Below are positions 49,814 through 58,531 of a DNA stretch of 64,000 bases, in pieces. The stretch comes from Tolypothrix sp. PCC 7712 (GTDB lineage: Bacteria; Cyanobacteriota; Cyanobacteriia; Cyanobacteriales; Nostocaceae). The number at the start of each line of letters is the position of its first letter. Position 1 is the stretch's first letter. The notes beneath the pieces are model-generated. The model was not told the origin of the DNA. It made no database searches and saw only the letters and a list, made by a program, of their open reading frames with translations. The stretch spans positions 5,085,390-5,149,389 of the forward strand of contig NZ_CP063785.1 of the NCBI RefSeq assembly GCF_025860405.1. The letters run 5' to 3'. The translations under genes were made by a program, and so were the position numbers.

Positions 49814-51484
49814 ATGTTGGACACCTCGACGCTACTGATCATTGATGATTGTGCAGCGGATCGGAAAATCTATCGTCGATATCTTTTACAAGATCCCTAT
49901 CAGTCCTACCAAATTTTAGAGGCAGACTGTGCAGAAAGCGGCTTGGCATTATGTCAAGAATTTGGCTGTGATGTGATTCTGCTGGATTTTTGCCTGCCTG
50001 ATATGAGTGGCTTGGATTTTTTTGATAAGTTAAAACAGACAATACTGGATACTTGCGTATCAGTAATTATGCTGACTGGACGCGGAGATGAAGAAGTAGC
50101 CGTTCAAGCCATGAAACAGGGTGCTCAAGATTATTTAGTCAAGCAATACCTCAAACCAGAGGTACTGCAACTAGCTGTCCGTAATGCCACCAAGCAATCT
50201 TATTTACAAGCCCAACTCTACAAACATCGAGAACGACAGCGTTTAATAGCCACAACAGCGCTGCGAATTCGCCAGTCTCTTGACTTAGAGCAGATTTTAA
50301 ACACAGCAGTAGTAGAAGTACAGCAGTTGCTCAAATGCGATCGCGTCATGGTTTATCAGTTCACCTCCGAAATTGAGGGTAAAACTGTAGCTTGCTCCAT
50401 TGAGTGTTGTAGAGGTCTCCAAGCATACAATAACATCCAAAATGTCTGTAATCGGGTGGGGGGTGAAAACCAACATTGGGGATGTAAATTACCCATGTCT
50501 GATTTCTACAATGCTGGCTGGAGTAATTTTTATTTGCAGTTGTTAGAACAATTTAAAAACGAGGAAAATTTAGTAGCTCCTATTCATTTAAGTAACAACG
50601 ATCAGCAAGAAGATCAGCTTTGGGGCCTATTGATTGCTCACCACAGTTCCGGAGAGCGGGGTTGGCAAGCTGATGAAGTAGAAATGCTCAATGAATTATC
50701 GGTACAATTAGCGATCGCAATTCAACAAGCAGAATTACTCGCCCAAACTCAAGCCGCCCTAGCCAAAGAAAAACAACTCAATGCATTTAAATCTCAAATT
50801 GTCGCCACAGTTTCCCACGAATATCGCACCCCATTAACTTCGATTTTGGCAGCAGCATCGACTGTGATTAAACATGGCCAGCATTTAGACGATCCTAAAA
50901 AACAGAAGTTATTAGGAATCATTGAACAAAAAGCTAGGTCTATGGCCAAACTGGTGGATAATATGCTGATGGTCAACCAAATCGAACTGGACAAAACCAG
51001 ATTTCAGCCCGTACCCCTAAATCTGCTGCAATTTTTCAGTGATTTGATGGAACAAGAGCAAGAACTAATTAGCGATCGCCATGAATTAATTTTTCATAGC
51101 AGTGGAAATTACCAAGATTTTTGGGGCGATCGCGGACTGTTGCAGCAAATATTTGTGAATTTAATGTCCAATGCAGTTAAGTATTCTCCCCAAGGGGGTA
51201 GTGTAGAAGTTGACTTAATGGGAAAAGAATCAGAAGTGGTGTTTTCCATCACAGACCAGGGCATTGGCATACCAATAGCAGATCAAGAACACTTATTTCA
51301 ATCCTTTGGTCGGGGAAGTAACGTCGGGACAATTCCCGGTACAGGTTTAGGATTAGCGATCGCTAAATCTTGCGTGGAGTTACATGGCGGAAAGATTACA
51401 TTATCCAGTCAAGTTGATCAAGGAACTACTGTGACAGTCACCTTACCCAAGCAACATAGAGCTTATTATGCCAAACACTGTTAG
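49814..51484 (+). CDS. Response regulator-GAF-histidine kinase hybrid
   Basis: 556 residues. N-terminal receiver (1-125, Asp in VILLDFCLPDMSG), GAF domain (~155-305, QQLLKCDRVMVYQF, LWGLLIAHHSSGERGW), HisKA (His in ATVSHEYRTPLTSILAA, ~337) and HATPase (NLMSNAVKYSPQGG, ITDQGIGIPIADQ, GTGLGLAIAKSCV). The GAF domain resembles phytochrome-related GAFs but the segment where a bilin Cys would sit (GVGGENQHWGCKLPMS region) carries a Cys in a different setting, so bilin binding is uncertain. The N-terminal receiver suggests regulation by another kinase, plausibly the phytochrome just upstream. ATG 49814. Confidence 0.93.
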   Translation: MLDTSTLLIIDDCAADRKIYRRYLLQDPYQSYQILEADCAESGLALCQEFGCDVILLDFCLPDMSGLDFFDKLKQTILDTCVSVIMLTGRGDEEVAVQAMKQGAQDYLVKQYLKPEVLQLAVRNATKQSYLQAQLYKHRERQRLIATTALRIRQSLDLEQILNTAVVEVQQLLKCDRVMVYQFTSEIEGKTVACSIECCRGLQAYNNIQNVCNRVGGENQHWGCKLPMSDFYNAGWSNFYLQLLEQFKNEENLVAPIHLSNNDQQEDQLWGLLIAHHSSGERGWQADEVEMLNELSVQLAIAIQQAELLAQTQAALAKEKQLNAFKSQIVATVSHEYRTPLTSILAAASTVIKHGQHLDDPKKQKLLGIIEQKARSMAKLVDNMLMVNQIELDKTRFQPVPLNLLQFFSDLMEQEQELISDRHELIFHSSGNYQDFWGDRGLLQQIFVNLMSNAVKYSPQGGSVEVDLMGKESEVVFSITDQGIGIPIADQEHLFQSFGRGSNVGTIPGTGLGLAIAKSCVELHGGKITLSSQVDQGTTVTVTLPKQHRAYYAKHC

Positions 51485-51796
51485 CGAGAATTGGAATCCT
51501 TCAAACTAAAGCGAAATTCCTGACTATAAATCTTTTTACCAATTTCAATCTTGTTAGCAAAATATCAATCATTTCTAGGGACACCAGATTTTTTGCCCTA
51601 CCTCATCACCAAAAGAGGCTACAAAAAACAAATGAATATATAATTGATCGGTTCAATGAAATCCTAGCTTTATGGAACCATAACCAAAAAAGCAGAATCT
51701 ATAAATGCCGTTATGTATGCCAGGGTAAAAGCATCAACATAACTAATTTATAGAGTTAGGTTTCATGGACTTTAAACACCAACATTATTCCAAAGC
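51485..51796. other. Intergenic region
   Basis: 312 bp without recognised feature. No gene, palindrome or tandem repeat. Confidence 0.4.
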
Positions 51797-52078
51797 ATGA
51801 CTACAATGTCTAAACTTTACTATAACGCTGAACATGACTCTGTTCCTGATGGATTAGCAGAAGACTTCGCCTTAAAACTACAAGGTGGAGATATTGTCAC
51901 CTCTAATTATTTAGTTGTCCTCGCAGCTAAAGTTTTGGCAAAAGAGAAAAGAATTAATCCATTTACTCTAGTCTGGTTAGATGGCAATGAATATCCTTGC
52001 TCAGATAATGGCATGATTGAAAATGAGCCTTATTTCGATAAATATACAGAATTATTGCAAAGGTTGAGTGCAAGCTAA
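51797..52078 (+). CDS. Small hypothetical protein
   Basis: 93 residues (MTTMSKLYYNAEHD...). Mixed alpha/beta look with ALKLQGGDIVTSNYLVVLAAKVLA and FTLVWLDGNEYPCSDNGM. No known motif; one Cys. The start may be ATG 51797 or ATG 51806. A hairpin terminator at 52124 supports a real transcript. Family not recognised. Confidence 0.65.
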   Translation: MTTMSKLYYNAEHDSVPDGLAEDFALKLQGGDIVTSNYLVVLAAKVLAKEKRINPFTLVWLDGNEYPCSDNGMIENEPYFDKYTELLQRLSAS

Positions 52079-52123
52079 ACAAGTAATAATAACAGTTACA
52101 ACAAAGGCTATTTGACAAGCTTT

Positions 52124-52163
52124 AAAGATGTGATTCTTAGCATGGTGGAGAGTCACATCTTTT
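52124..52163 (+). terminator. Terminator-like hairpin
   Basis: AAAGATGTGA (52124-52133) and TCACATCTTT (52153-52162), perfect 10-bp stem with a 19-nt loop, followed by TTAG. A second small palindrome GGGCAAGGCACTACCTTGCCC lies at 52257-52277. Confidence 0.55.
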
Positions 52164-52360
52164 AGTTGCTCAATTATGTGATGAAATTTAAAACTTTTTA
52201 TTCTCTCTGCATCTGTGCATAATACCAATTTGCAAAAATAATGCCACAGACTCTAGGGGCAAGGCACTACCTTGCCCTCTAAAGATATTAATGTGTCGCC
52301 AACATTATTGGAATTAGTATTAAGATAAATCATCCCCCATTGATGCAACGCCAAAATAAA

Positions 52361-53164
52361 TTATGCAGATTGTTGCGCCACAACTCCCACAGTGGCGTGA
52401 TAAATAGCCCAAGTACTGGGATCATCTGCAAATTGGCAATACAGTTCAATATCCTCATGATTAGCTTGACCTGTTGCAATATAAGCCTGTGCAAGTTGCA
52501 TAGCAGACATCTTCATCACTGTTGCTATACCAAAACCACCATTAGCTACGGGTGTATCATTGTCTACAGATAACAGCTGTAATCCTTGTCTTTGGCAAAT
52601 AGCAGGTAACTTCACACCCAAAGCATAATCAAGTCCTTTATTCGCAAACATCCGCAAGATAGCTTGATTAACTCGATTCACTGACTGCAGTGCTTGTGAA
52701 TTTCCCACAATCGCCCTAGCAGCAGCAAAATCAGGCTCCTCCAATACAATCCATCCACCCGGTTTCAACATACTGAGCATTTGGGATAATGCAACTCGAA
52801 AGTCAGGGATATGGACGAGAACAAAACGAGCATGAATCAAATCAAAAGAATGCTTCTCCAGTTCTAAATACCGAATATCCTTTTGTAAGATTTCTACATT
52901 CGATGGCTGGGAGTCTTGTAAAAACCGAGTATCCATGTCTACAGCCACAACATTGCCGCTTTCACCAACGATGTCTGCCATCCATCGCATAATAGAACCA
53001 GCCCCTGCGCCTACTTCCAGACATCGCCAACCTGTTGTTAGGCCTGTTGCTAGTAATCGTTTGCGAGTTGCTGGATCGAAGACTTTTTCGATTGTTTGCA
53101 GTCTTTTTAGTTCCGGAGAATTTTGTGACTTAGCAAATACGTAGCTAGAGTCTGTCACTATCAT
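52361..53164 (-). CDS. Class I SAM-dependent methyltransferase
   Basis: 267 residues. Seen: motif I LEVGAGAGSIMRWMAD, motif II acidic end VVAVDMDTRFL, VEILQKDIRYLEL, motif post-I FDLIHARFVLVHIPDF, and MLKPGGWIVLEEPDF. The fold looks complete; substrate unknown (small-molecule methyltransferase of the UbiE/smtA-like group). ATG 53164. It stands alone; about 80 bp of repeat-containing DNA separate its 3' end from the terminator of the small gene. Confidence 0.92.
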   Translation of the reverse strand: MIVTDSSYVFAKSQNSPELKRLQTIEKVFDPATRKRLLATGLTTGWRCLEVGAGAGSIMRWMADIVGESGNVVAVDMDTRFLQDSQPSNVEILQKDIRYLELEKHSFDLIHARFVLVHIPDFRVALSQMLSMLKPGGWIVLEEPDFAAARAIVGNSQALQSVNRVNQAILRMFANKGLDYALGVKLPAICQRQGLQLLSVDNDTPVANGGFGIATVMKMSAMQLAQAYIATGQANHEDIELYCQFADDPSTWAIYHATVGVVAQQSA

Positions 53165-53538
53165 GTTACCTTACACTCTCTAATTAAACATACCCTGACA
53201 GTCTCAAGACTTAGTTGACCGACGAAAAATAACTTTAAGAGTACATCAGCAATAATCTAATAATTTGTACGGTGCGGTAATCTTTTAGACTGACTCTACT
53301 TTTTTAACACATAGAAATCTGTTAGGTAAGAGTCCATATATAGGAGCAACCTACGGGAAAGAACTTTAACACAGAGAAAAATCTGTCTTTAGGAAGAATT
53401 TCAGCGCAGGACTAGCAAATTACGTTTTAAATCAATAAATTCAGTGGTATGTATTAGATGCCTGAAGAATAACGACTATAGATTGAAATCGGAGTTAAAC
53501 CTTTTACCTCCCAAATAATTTTCAGTGAGGCTTTCATA
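53165..53538. other. Divergent intergenic region
   Basis: 374 bp between the methyltransferase and hydrolase starts. AT-rich, no palindrome of note. Both promoters should lie here. Confidence 0.4.
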
Positions 53539-54363
53539 ATGAGTACAATCACGACCCAAGACGGCACCCAAATTTATTACAAAGACTGGGGTGCAGGACA
53601 GCCTGTTGTCTTCAGTCATGGCTGGCCCTTAAGTTCCGATAGTTGGGAAGCGCAGATGTTGTTTGTGGCAAACCACGGCTATCGAGCGATCGCCCACGAT
53701 CGCCGGGGACATGGTCGCTCAAGCCAACCCTGGAACGGTAATGAAATGGATACCTATGCCGATGACCTGGCGACTTTAATTGAAACCTTAGATTTGCACG
53801 GAGTTACTCTGATCGGTTTCTCCACAGGTGGCGGTGAAGTCGCCCGCTATATTGGTCGTCATGGTACAGCACGAGTTAGCAAAGCTGCATTGATATCTGC
53901 AGTGCCCCCGCTCATGCTCAAGACTGCAAATAATCCCGATGGACAGCCCATCGAGGTGTTTGACGGGCTGCGTGCTGCTTCCCTTGCTGACCGATCGCAA
54001 CTTTACAAAGACCTCGCCAGCGGCCCATTTTTTGGTTTCAATCGCCCTGGTGCTCAAGTCTCTCAGGGGATGAGTGATTGGTTCTGGTTGCAGGGGATGC
54101 AGGGAGGTCACAAAAACACGTTTGACTGCATCAAGGCATTTTCGGAGACAGATTTCACCGCAGATCTGAAAAAGTTCGATGTGCCAACGTTGATTGTTCA
54201 CGGCGATGATGACCAAATCGTGCCTATTAATGCTGCAGGGATCGCTTCCGCCAAAATTGTGAAGAATGCCACATTGAAAATCTATCCTGGCGCGCCCCAC
54301 GGACTGACCAATACCCACCAAGACCAACTTAACGCTGACCTTTTGTCCTTCCTCAAGGACTGA
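53539..54363 (+). CDS. Alpha/beta hydrolase of the cofactor-free haloperoxidase/esterase family
   Basis: 274 residues. Complete catalytic triad: Ser in LIGFSTGGGEVARY, Asp in LIVHGDDDQIVPI, His in PGAPHGLTNTH; oxyanion motif SHGWPLSSDSW. This is the pattern of bacterial non-haem chloroperoxidases/arylesterases, which act as esterases and perhydrolases in vitro. GC content is higher than that of its neighbours (frequent C/G third positions), possibly acquired. ATG 53539 with GTGAGGC upstream. Its physiological substrate is unknown. Confidence 0.93.
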   Translation: MSTITTQDGTQIYYKDWGAGQPVVFSHGWPLSSDSWEAQMLFVANHGYRAIAHDRRGHGRSSQPWNGNEMDTYADDLATLIETLDLHGVTLIGFSTGGGEVARYIGRHGTARVSKAALISAVPPLMLKTANNPDGQPIEVFDGLRAASLADRSQLYKDLASGPFFGFNRPGAQVSQGMSDWFWLQGMQGGHKNTFDCIKAFSETDFTADLKKFDVPTLIVHGDDDQIVPINAAGIASAKIVKNATLKIYPGAPHGLTNTHQDQLNADLLSFLKD

Positions 54364-54523
54364 GTGAAAAGGTAGGGTAGGGATTGGGATTAAGGGGAAT
54401 AGAGATTGGGAGAATTAATTCAAAATTCAAAAAAATGCCCTGTTCTCTCTTCCCTCGCACCATCAGCAATTACCAATTACCCATAACTTTTGACTCCTGA
54501 GAGTTGACCATGATAAATTACTT

Positions 54524-54539
54524 AAGACCAAGCGGTCTG
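54524..54539. promoter_or_regulatory. Putative TetR operator upstream of the regulator gene
   Basis: AAGACC-AAGC-GGTCTG, ten bases before the TetR start. The same palindrome, AAGACC-GTAT-GGTCTT, lies at 55852-55867 before the thioesterase gene. Two matching sites within 1.4 kb indicate autoregulation and a small regulon. Confidence 0.7.
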
Positions 54540-54549
54540 AAATAATTAG

Positions 54550-55143
54550 ATGTCCAAAGGCGAAGAAACCAAAGCAAAAATTATTCGACAAGCAGCAGAA
54601 CTGTTTAACCAACAGGGTTACACTGGCTCGTCAATTTCGGACATCATGCGGGTTACAGGATTGCAAAAAGGAGGAATTTACAATCATTTTCAAAGTAAGG
54701 ATGACTTAGCACTACAGGCTTTTGATTATGCGATCGCTTCTGTAAGTCAGCAAACTAGAGCTGCATTGCGTAGTAAACGCCATGCCATTGAACGTCTACA
54801 AGCCATTATTGGGGTATTTAGCAGTTTTGTAGATAACCCACCCATCAAAGGAGGTTGTCCAATACTAAATACTGCAATTGAAAGTGATGATGCTCATGCC
54901 GCCTTACGAGAACGCACTCAAAAAGCAATGGATTCTTGGCGAGAACTGATTCGCTTAATTATAGAAAAAGGAATTTCTAGAGGTGAAATTCGCTCTGAGG
55001 TAGATGCTGATGAAGCTGCCACTATCATTATTGCCACCCTAGAAGGAGCGATGATGATCAGTAAGTTATATGATGATGCCATTCATATGCAAAGGGCGAT
55101 TAATCACCTAAATCAATACATCAATAATCAAAGGAATTCGTAA
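54550..55143 (+). CDS. TetR/AcrR-family transcriptional regulator
   Basis: 197 residues. N-terminal HTH (1-50: AAELFNQQGYTGSSISDIMRVTGLQKGGIYNHFQSKDDLALQAF) matches the TetR DNA-binding domain; the C-terminal ligand domain has a Cys-containing stretch (NPPIKGGCPILNTAIESDD) found in the LmrA/YxaF-type subgroup. It probably represses itself and the thioesterase through the AAGACC-N4-GGTCTT operators. The downstream tautomerase-like gene starts 20 bp later. ATG 54550. The inducer is unknown; the Cys in GGCPILN could sense electrophiles, which is speculation. Confidence 0.93.
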   Translation: MSKGEETKAKIIRQAAELFNQQGYTGSSISDIMRVTGLQKGGIYNHFQSKDDLALQAFDYAIASVSQQTRAALRSKRHAIERLQAIIGVFSSFVDNPPIKGGCPILNTAIESDDAHAALRERTQKAMDSWRELIRLIIEKGISRGEIRSEVDADEAATIIIATLEGAMMISKLYDDAIHMQRAINHLNQYINNQRNS

Positions 55144-55163
55144 TTTTAGCTCATATAAAAATT

Positions 55164-55553
55164 ATGGTACAAGTCAAAGTATATGGTTTAGCAGATAAAT
55201 TAAACCCGATTAAGGCGGAGTTATCCAATACTATTCATAGTGTTTTAATTGATGTATTACAAATTAGCCCGGAAAAACGATTTCATCGGTTCTTTCCCCT
55301 AGCAGCTAATGATTTTTACTATCCTTCGGATAGGTCGCAGCAATATCTCATTATCGAGATTGTGATGTTTGAAGGACGCTCTGTAGAAACTAAAAAACAG
55401 TTAATTCACCAATTATTTAAAAAGATTAATGAACAATTTAATATTGTTGTAGCTGATATTGAGATTACTTTTTTTGAAACCCCTAAATATAACTGGGGTA
55501 TTAGGGGCTTACCAGGAGATGAATTAATCTTGAATTATCAAGTCGAAGTTTAA
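55164..55553 (+). CDS. Tautomerase-family protein lacking the catalytic Pro
   Basis: 129 residues of the tautomerase-like superfamily (4-OT/MIF fold): VKVYGLADKLNPIKAELSNTIHSVLIDVLQISPEKRFHRFFP, IIEIVMFEGRSVETKKQLIHQLF. The family uses an N-terminal Pro exposed after Met removal; here the protein begins MVQVKVYG, so Pro1 is replaced by Val, and the chemistry must differ or be lost. Twenty bp after the TetR stop, same strand: a two-gene operon. Function unknown. Confidence 0.83.
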   Translation: MVQVKVYGLADKLNPIKAELSNTIHSVLIDVLQISPEKRFHRFFPLAANDFYYPSDRSQQYLIIEIVMFEGRSVETKKQLIHQLFKKINEQFNIVVADIEITFFETPKYNWGIRGLPGDELILNYQVEV

Positions 55554-55619
55554 GCATTGCAAATTTTGTAGCTCATTGTATCTGTGTATTGTACAGCATA
55601 GCTATAGCTCAATACCCTT

Positions 55620-55781
55620 GGTTTAAGCTCATTAGCGATTGATTTGTTAGTTATTAAAGAAGCCAGAAGAATTGGGGGATTCTCCCCCAAACCCCCGATT
55701 GGGTGACGGTTGCGTCCCCCAAACCCCCTCCAAAATGATTGTTCGGTTTTTTGTTGAGTAACTAGTTTTTTGGTTTGGTTA
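55620..55781. repeat. 160-bp dispersed repeat, family B, copy 2
   Basis: Nearly identical to 13129-13288 (same orientation). It separates the tautomerase gene from the thioesterase promoter. Confidence 0.85.
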
Positions 55782-55851
55782 TCAATTAATTTTCTTAACT
55801 GAACTGTATTTAGCTATAGCTACATTGATTATGCTTTTTTTTGTAAATAAA

Positions 55852-55867
55852 AAGACCGTATGGTCTT
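55852..55867. promoter_or_regulatory. Putative TetR operator upstream of the thioesterase gene
   Basis: AAGACC-GTAT-GGTCTT, a perfect palindrome. A -35-like TTGATT lies about 27 bp upstream. The start codon (55891) is 23 bp downstream. Confidence 0.7.
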
Positions 55868-55890
55868 AACTTTTCTAAGCAGGAGAAATT

Positions 55891-56340
55891 ATGTTATTGA
55901 TTGACAACTTGCAAAGACCATTGGAAGTAGAACTTGCCATTCCTGTGAGAACTTATGATATTGATTTTGCTGGTATTGTGAGCAACATCGTTTATATCAG
56001 GTGGCTAGAAGATTTACGTTTAAAGTTTTTACATGAACATTTGCCGCTTGATGAACAAATTGAGCAAGGATATATACCTATTCTTGCTGGGACTGAAATT
56101 GAATATAAACGTCCAGTAAAACTGATTGATAAGGTTATAGGTCGTTTATGGGTAGGTAGTTTAGGGCGGTTGAAGTGGACTGTACAAGCAGAAATATTAG
56201 CTAACAATGTGATAGCTGCGGTAGCTATACAAAAAGGAGCATTTCTCAGTTCTCAAAATAATCGTCCTGTCCCAGTCCCCGAAAAATTACAACAAAAATA
56301 TTTAGATTATCAAAACGCAAATTTAACAACTTCAACATAA
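55891..56340 (+). CDS. Acyl-CoA thioesterase family protein (4HBT fold)
   Basis: 149 residues of the YbgC/4-hydroxybenzoyl-CoA thioesterase hot-dog family. Seen: VRTYDIDFAGIVSNIVYIRWLEDLRLKFL with the catalytic Asp in the 'YDxDFxGxVxNxxYxxW' motif, EIEYKRPVKLIDKVIGRLW. It should hydrolyse an acyl-CoA or acyl-protein thioester in the cytoplasm. ATG 55891 with AGGAGAA 5-6 nt upstream. Its own promoter carries the TetR-type operator, so it is probably induced together with the regulator operon. Confidence 0.92.
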   Translation: MLLIDNLQRPLEVELAIPVRTYDIDFAGIVSNIVYIRWLEDLRLKFLHEHLPLDEQIEQGYIPILAGTEIEYKRPVKLIDKVIGRLWVGSLGRLKWTVQAEILANNVIAAVAIQKGAFLSSQNNRPVPVPEKLQQKYLDYQNANLTTST

Positions 56341-56855
56341 TTACTAATTCGTAATTCGTAATTAAACAGAGGATTAGAGTCCCTAAGCTAAGACAGGTTG
56401 TGCCGTTATGGGTGGGGTTTAAATCCTCATTCATGACGTAATTACGTAGGTGTTAGCTAATGCTTATGCAACGCTACAACTTGAGGAGTAAGAGTTGAAA
56501 GGAGTGCGTTACGCTGACGCTACGTTAATTTATACGTGAATTTCAAAAATTCAATATAAGCAAGCTCATTCATTTTACATTTAGTCGCTTTGGGCAACTG
56601 ACTCTGGACTGATAGTAAGATGATGATTTTGCAAAGCAAATTACTCCTTTGTGCTGGCTCGTTTGGCAGTTTTTTAGTTAAAATATTAAATAGAGATTAC
56701 CTATCAAGGTAAATAAGCTAACTGCTATTAGCTCTTAGCTAGCATAATTGCATCAAAGATTTTTTAATATTTTTTGATAATAACTGGTAATTTACTGCAT
56801 AGATAAAATACACAAACTAGACTTTTCATTTGTTGTTAACTTTTCATTTTTGGTT
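56341..56855. other. Intergenic region
   Basis: 515 bp. A small dispersed repeat (GTGCGTTACGCTGACGCTACG) at about 56496-56520; the rest is AT-rich. No gene seen. Confidence 0.4.
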
Positions 56856-57617
56856 ATGCTTCCGAAATTACGTAAAGGTGTTTCTGTACTACTTGGCATG
56901 GGTACTGCTGTAGGTGTGGGATTAACTTCTCTTGCGCCAGCTAGTGCAGTTCCCTGGGGTCAGTTACTATTTAATGGAATTCAGTTGTTGCAACTTTCCA
57001 ACGTTTCCCCAAAGCAAACAGTTACACTAGGTCAAAATATTCACCAGCAGGTCAAGCAAAATTACAGATTAAATTCAAATTCTCAAACTAATGCTTATGT
57101 TAACCGTGTTGGTCAACGGTTAGCTAGAGCTAGTAATTGCTCAGAAATTCCTTTTCACTTTTATGTAGTCCAAGATTCTAGTATTAATGCTTTCTCCACT
57201 ACAGGGGGTTATGTATATGTTAATACTGGGCTATTAAAAGCAACGGATAACGAAGACCAACTAGCAGCAGTTATGGGTCATGAAATAGGTCATATTTGCA
57301 ACAACGACCTGATCAATAAATTGAAGCAATCCCAGTTAGCGCAAGGCGCAGCTTCACTAGCTGGTTTAGACCAAAGCGCTGTCACTGCGATCGCCTACAA
57401 GCTGGCTGTAGATTTACCCAATAGCCGCGAAGCCGAATATAACGCCGATGACAAAGGCTTGCAGTATATGAAAAGAGCCGGCTACAATCCAAAAGCTATG
57501 CCTGCATTTTTAAAGAAGTTACTTAACCAGTCTTCCCAACCATCATTTTTAAGCGATCACCCAGGAACAAAAGAGCGAATTTCTGTGATTGAAAGAAAAA
57601 TTGCTGCTGGTAGGTAA
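56856..57617 (+). CDS. M48-family metalloprotease with signal peptide
   Basis: 253 residues. Sec signal peptide (MLPKLRKGVSVLLGMGTAVGVG ... APASA-VPW) sends it to the periplasm or cell wall. Zinc-binding HExxH in AAVMGHEIGHICNND, third ligand Glu in SREAEYNADDKGLQYMKRAGY, and GGYVYVNTGLL before it. It should be an active M48 (BepA/LoiP-like) peptidase that takes part in envelope quality control. ATG 56856 is used; TTG 56850 is upstream. No partner gene adjacent. Confidence 0.93.
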   Translation: MLPKLRKGVSVLLGMGTAVGVGLTSLAPASAVPWGQLLFNGIQLLQLSNVSPKQTVTLGQNIHQQVKQNYRLNSNSQTNAYVNRVGQRLARASNCSEIPFHFYVVQDSSINAFSTTGGYVYVNTGLLKATDNEDQLAAVMGHEIGHICNNDLINKLKQSQLAQGAASLAGLDQSAVTAIAYKLAVDLPNSREAEYNADDKGLQYMKRAGYNPKAMPAFLKKLLNQSSQPSFLSDHPGTKERISVIERKIAAGR

Positions 57618-57857
57618 TTTGTAAAGGGTGTCAAAAGGTCAAGGGTCAAGAATCCAAAATTAGTAGCGTGTCAAGCCTAAAGTAGTGCATGAAAAAAACT
57701 CTTGTGGGATGGGCATCTTGCCCGTCCTGGGCGGACAAGATGTCCACCCCACAAGAAAATTATATTGCAACATTTTAGCTGTGTTAGTCCAGTAGGATGC
57801 GTTAGCCGCGAGAGTACGGCATCATTGTCAATCCTCACGTTAACCCATTGGTAGCGA
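57618..57857. other. Intergenic region with a palindromic repeat
   Basis: A dispersed inverted repeat around 57707-57760: GTGGGATGGGCATCTTGCCC / GGACAAGATGTCCACCCCAC. No gene. Confidence 0.5.
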
Positions 57858-57894
57858 GCCTGAAGGCATTTTTAGTTAACGCCTTCAGGTTTTT
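57858..57894 (+). terminator. Terminator-like hairpin
   Basis: CCTGAAGGC (57859-57867) and GCCTTCAGG (57881-57889), 13-nt loop, followed by T5. Directly in front of the 63-bp minisatellite 2. Confidence 0.65.
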
Positions 57895-57898
57895 GATT

Positions 57899-58170
57899 AA
57901 CGAGTTCTCATTCATAGAAAACATCAACTTATTTATAAAAAACAAGTTGACCTTGTTTATGAACGAGTTCTCATTCATAGAAAACATCAACTCATTTATA
58001 AAAAACAAGTTGACCTTGATCATGAACAAGTTCTTGTGTATAGAAAACATCAACTTATTTATGAAAAACAAGTTGACCTTGTTTATGAACAAGTTCTTGT
58101 TTATGGAAAACATCAACTCATTTATGAAAAACAAGTTCTTATTTATAGAAAACATCAACTCATTTGTGCC
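57899..58170. repeat. 63-bp tandem repeat (minisatellite 2), four units plus a partial
   Basis: Units begin at 57899, 57962, 58025 and 58088, exactly 63 bp apart, each AAC(G/A)AGTTCT ... GAAAACATCAACT(T/C)ATTTAT. CAACTT and AAGTTG inside a unit can form a hairpin. The fourth unit is shortened and merges with a partial fifth. Both strands are open for about 112 codons because the period is a multiple of three; no ribosome site. Confidence 0.85.
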
Positions 58171-58179
58171 CAACGCCTT

Positions 58180-58255
58180 GATGTAATACTTATCTGGTTA
58201 AGGAGAAAGCCAGAACCCTTTTACCCTTAACCCTTTACCTTTCCCCAAATCTTCC
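58180..58255. repeat. Remnant of MITE-like family A
   Basis: TAATACTTATCTGGTTAAGG at the left, then CCCTTAACCCTTTACC and TTTCCCCAAATCTTC; the right terminal repeat is missing. Confidence 0.55.
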
Positions 58256-58531
58256 TCTACCCGACTTTGTAGGTGTGTTGCGAAAGTGATATCGGTGGAG
58301 GCTGATATAGGACAATAAAGCTTGTTCAGAATTTGAGCATTATTTTTTGATAAATCACAACTACCTACGAGTATTAATAAGCTCGTTGGGTATTGAGATA
58401 TTTACTGATAGGGTCTTCCAGTTTTGGAGTTAATGCGATCGCTCAACTGCTGAACTGAACAGTTACCTTTCTCTCAAGGATTTCCAAACGTTGGTAAGAC
58501 CCGTAACCTCATTAACAAAATATTTGGGATT
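58256..58531. other. Intergenic region
   Basis: 276 bp upstream of the GCS2-family gene. A HIP1 site (GCGATCGC) at 58435-58442; no operator identified. Confidence 0.4.

Noticed and set aside
53788..54327. 179-codon minus-strand frame opposite the hydrolase
   Set aside because: Antisense shadow of a complete triad hydrolase with G/C-rich third positions; no motif.
57835..58186. Overlapping ~112-codon frames on both strands
   Set aside because: Both run through the second 63-bp minisatellite. Openness on both strands indicates repeat structure and not coding.
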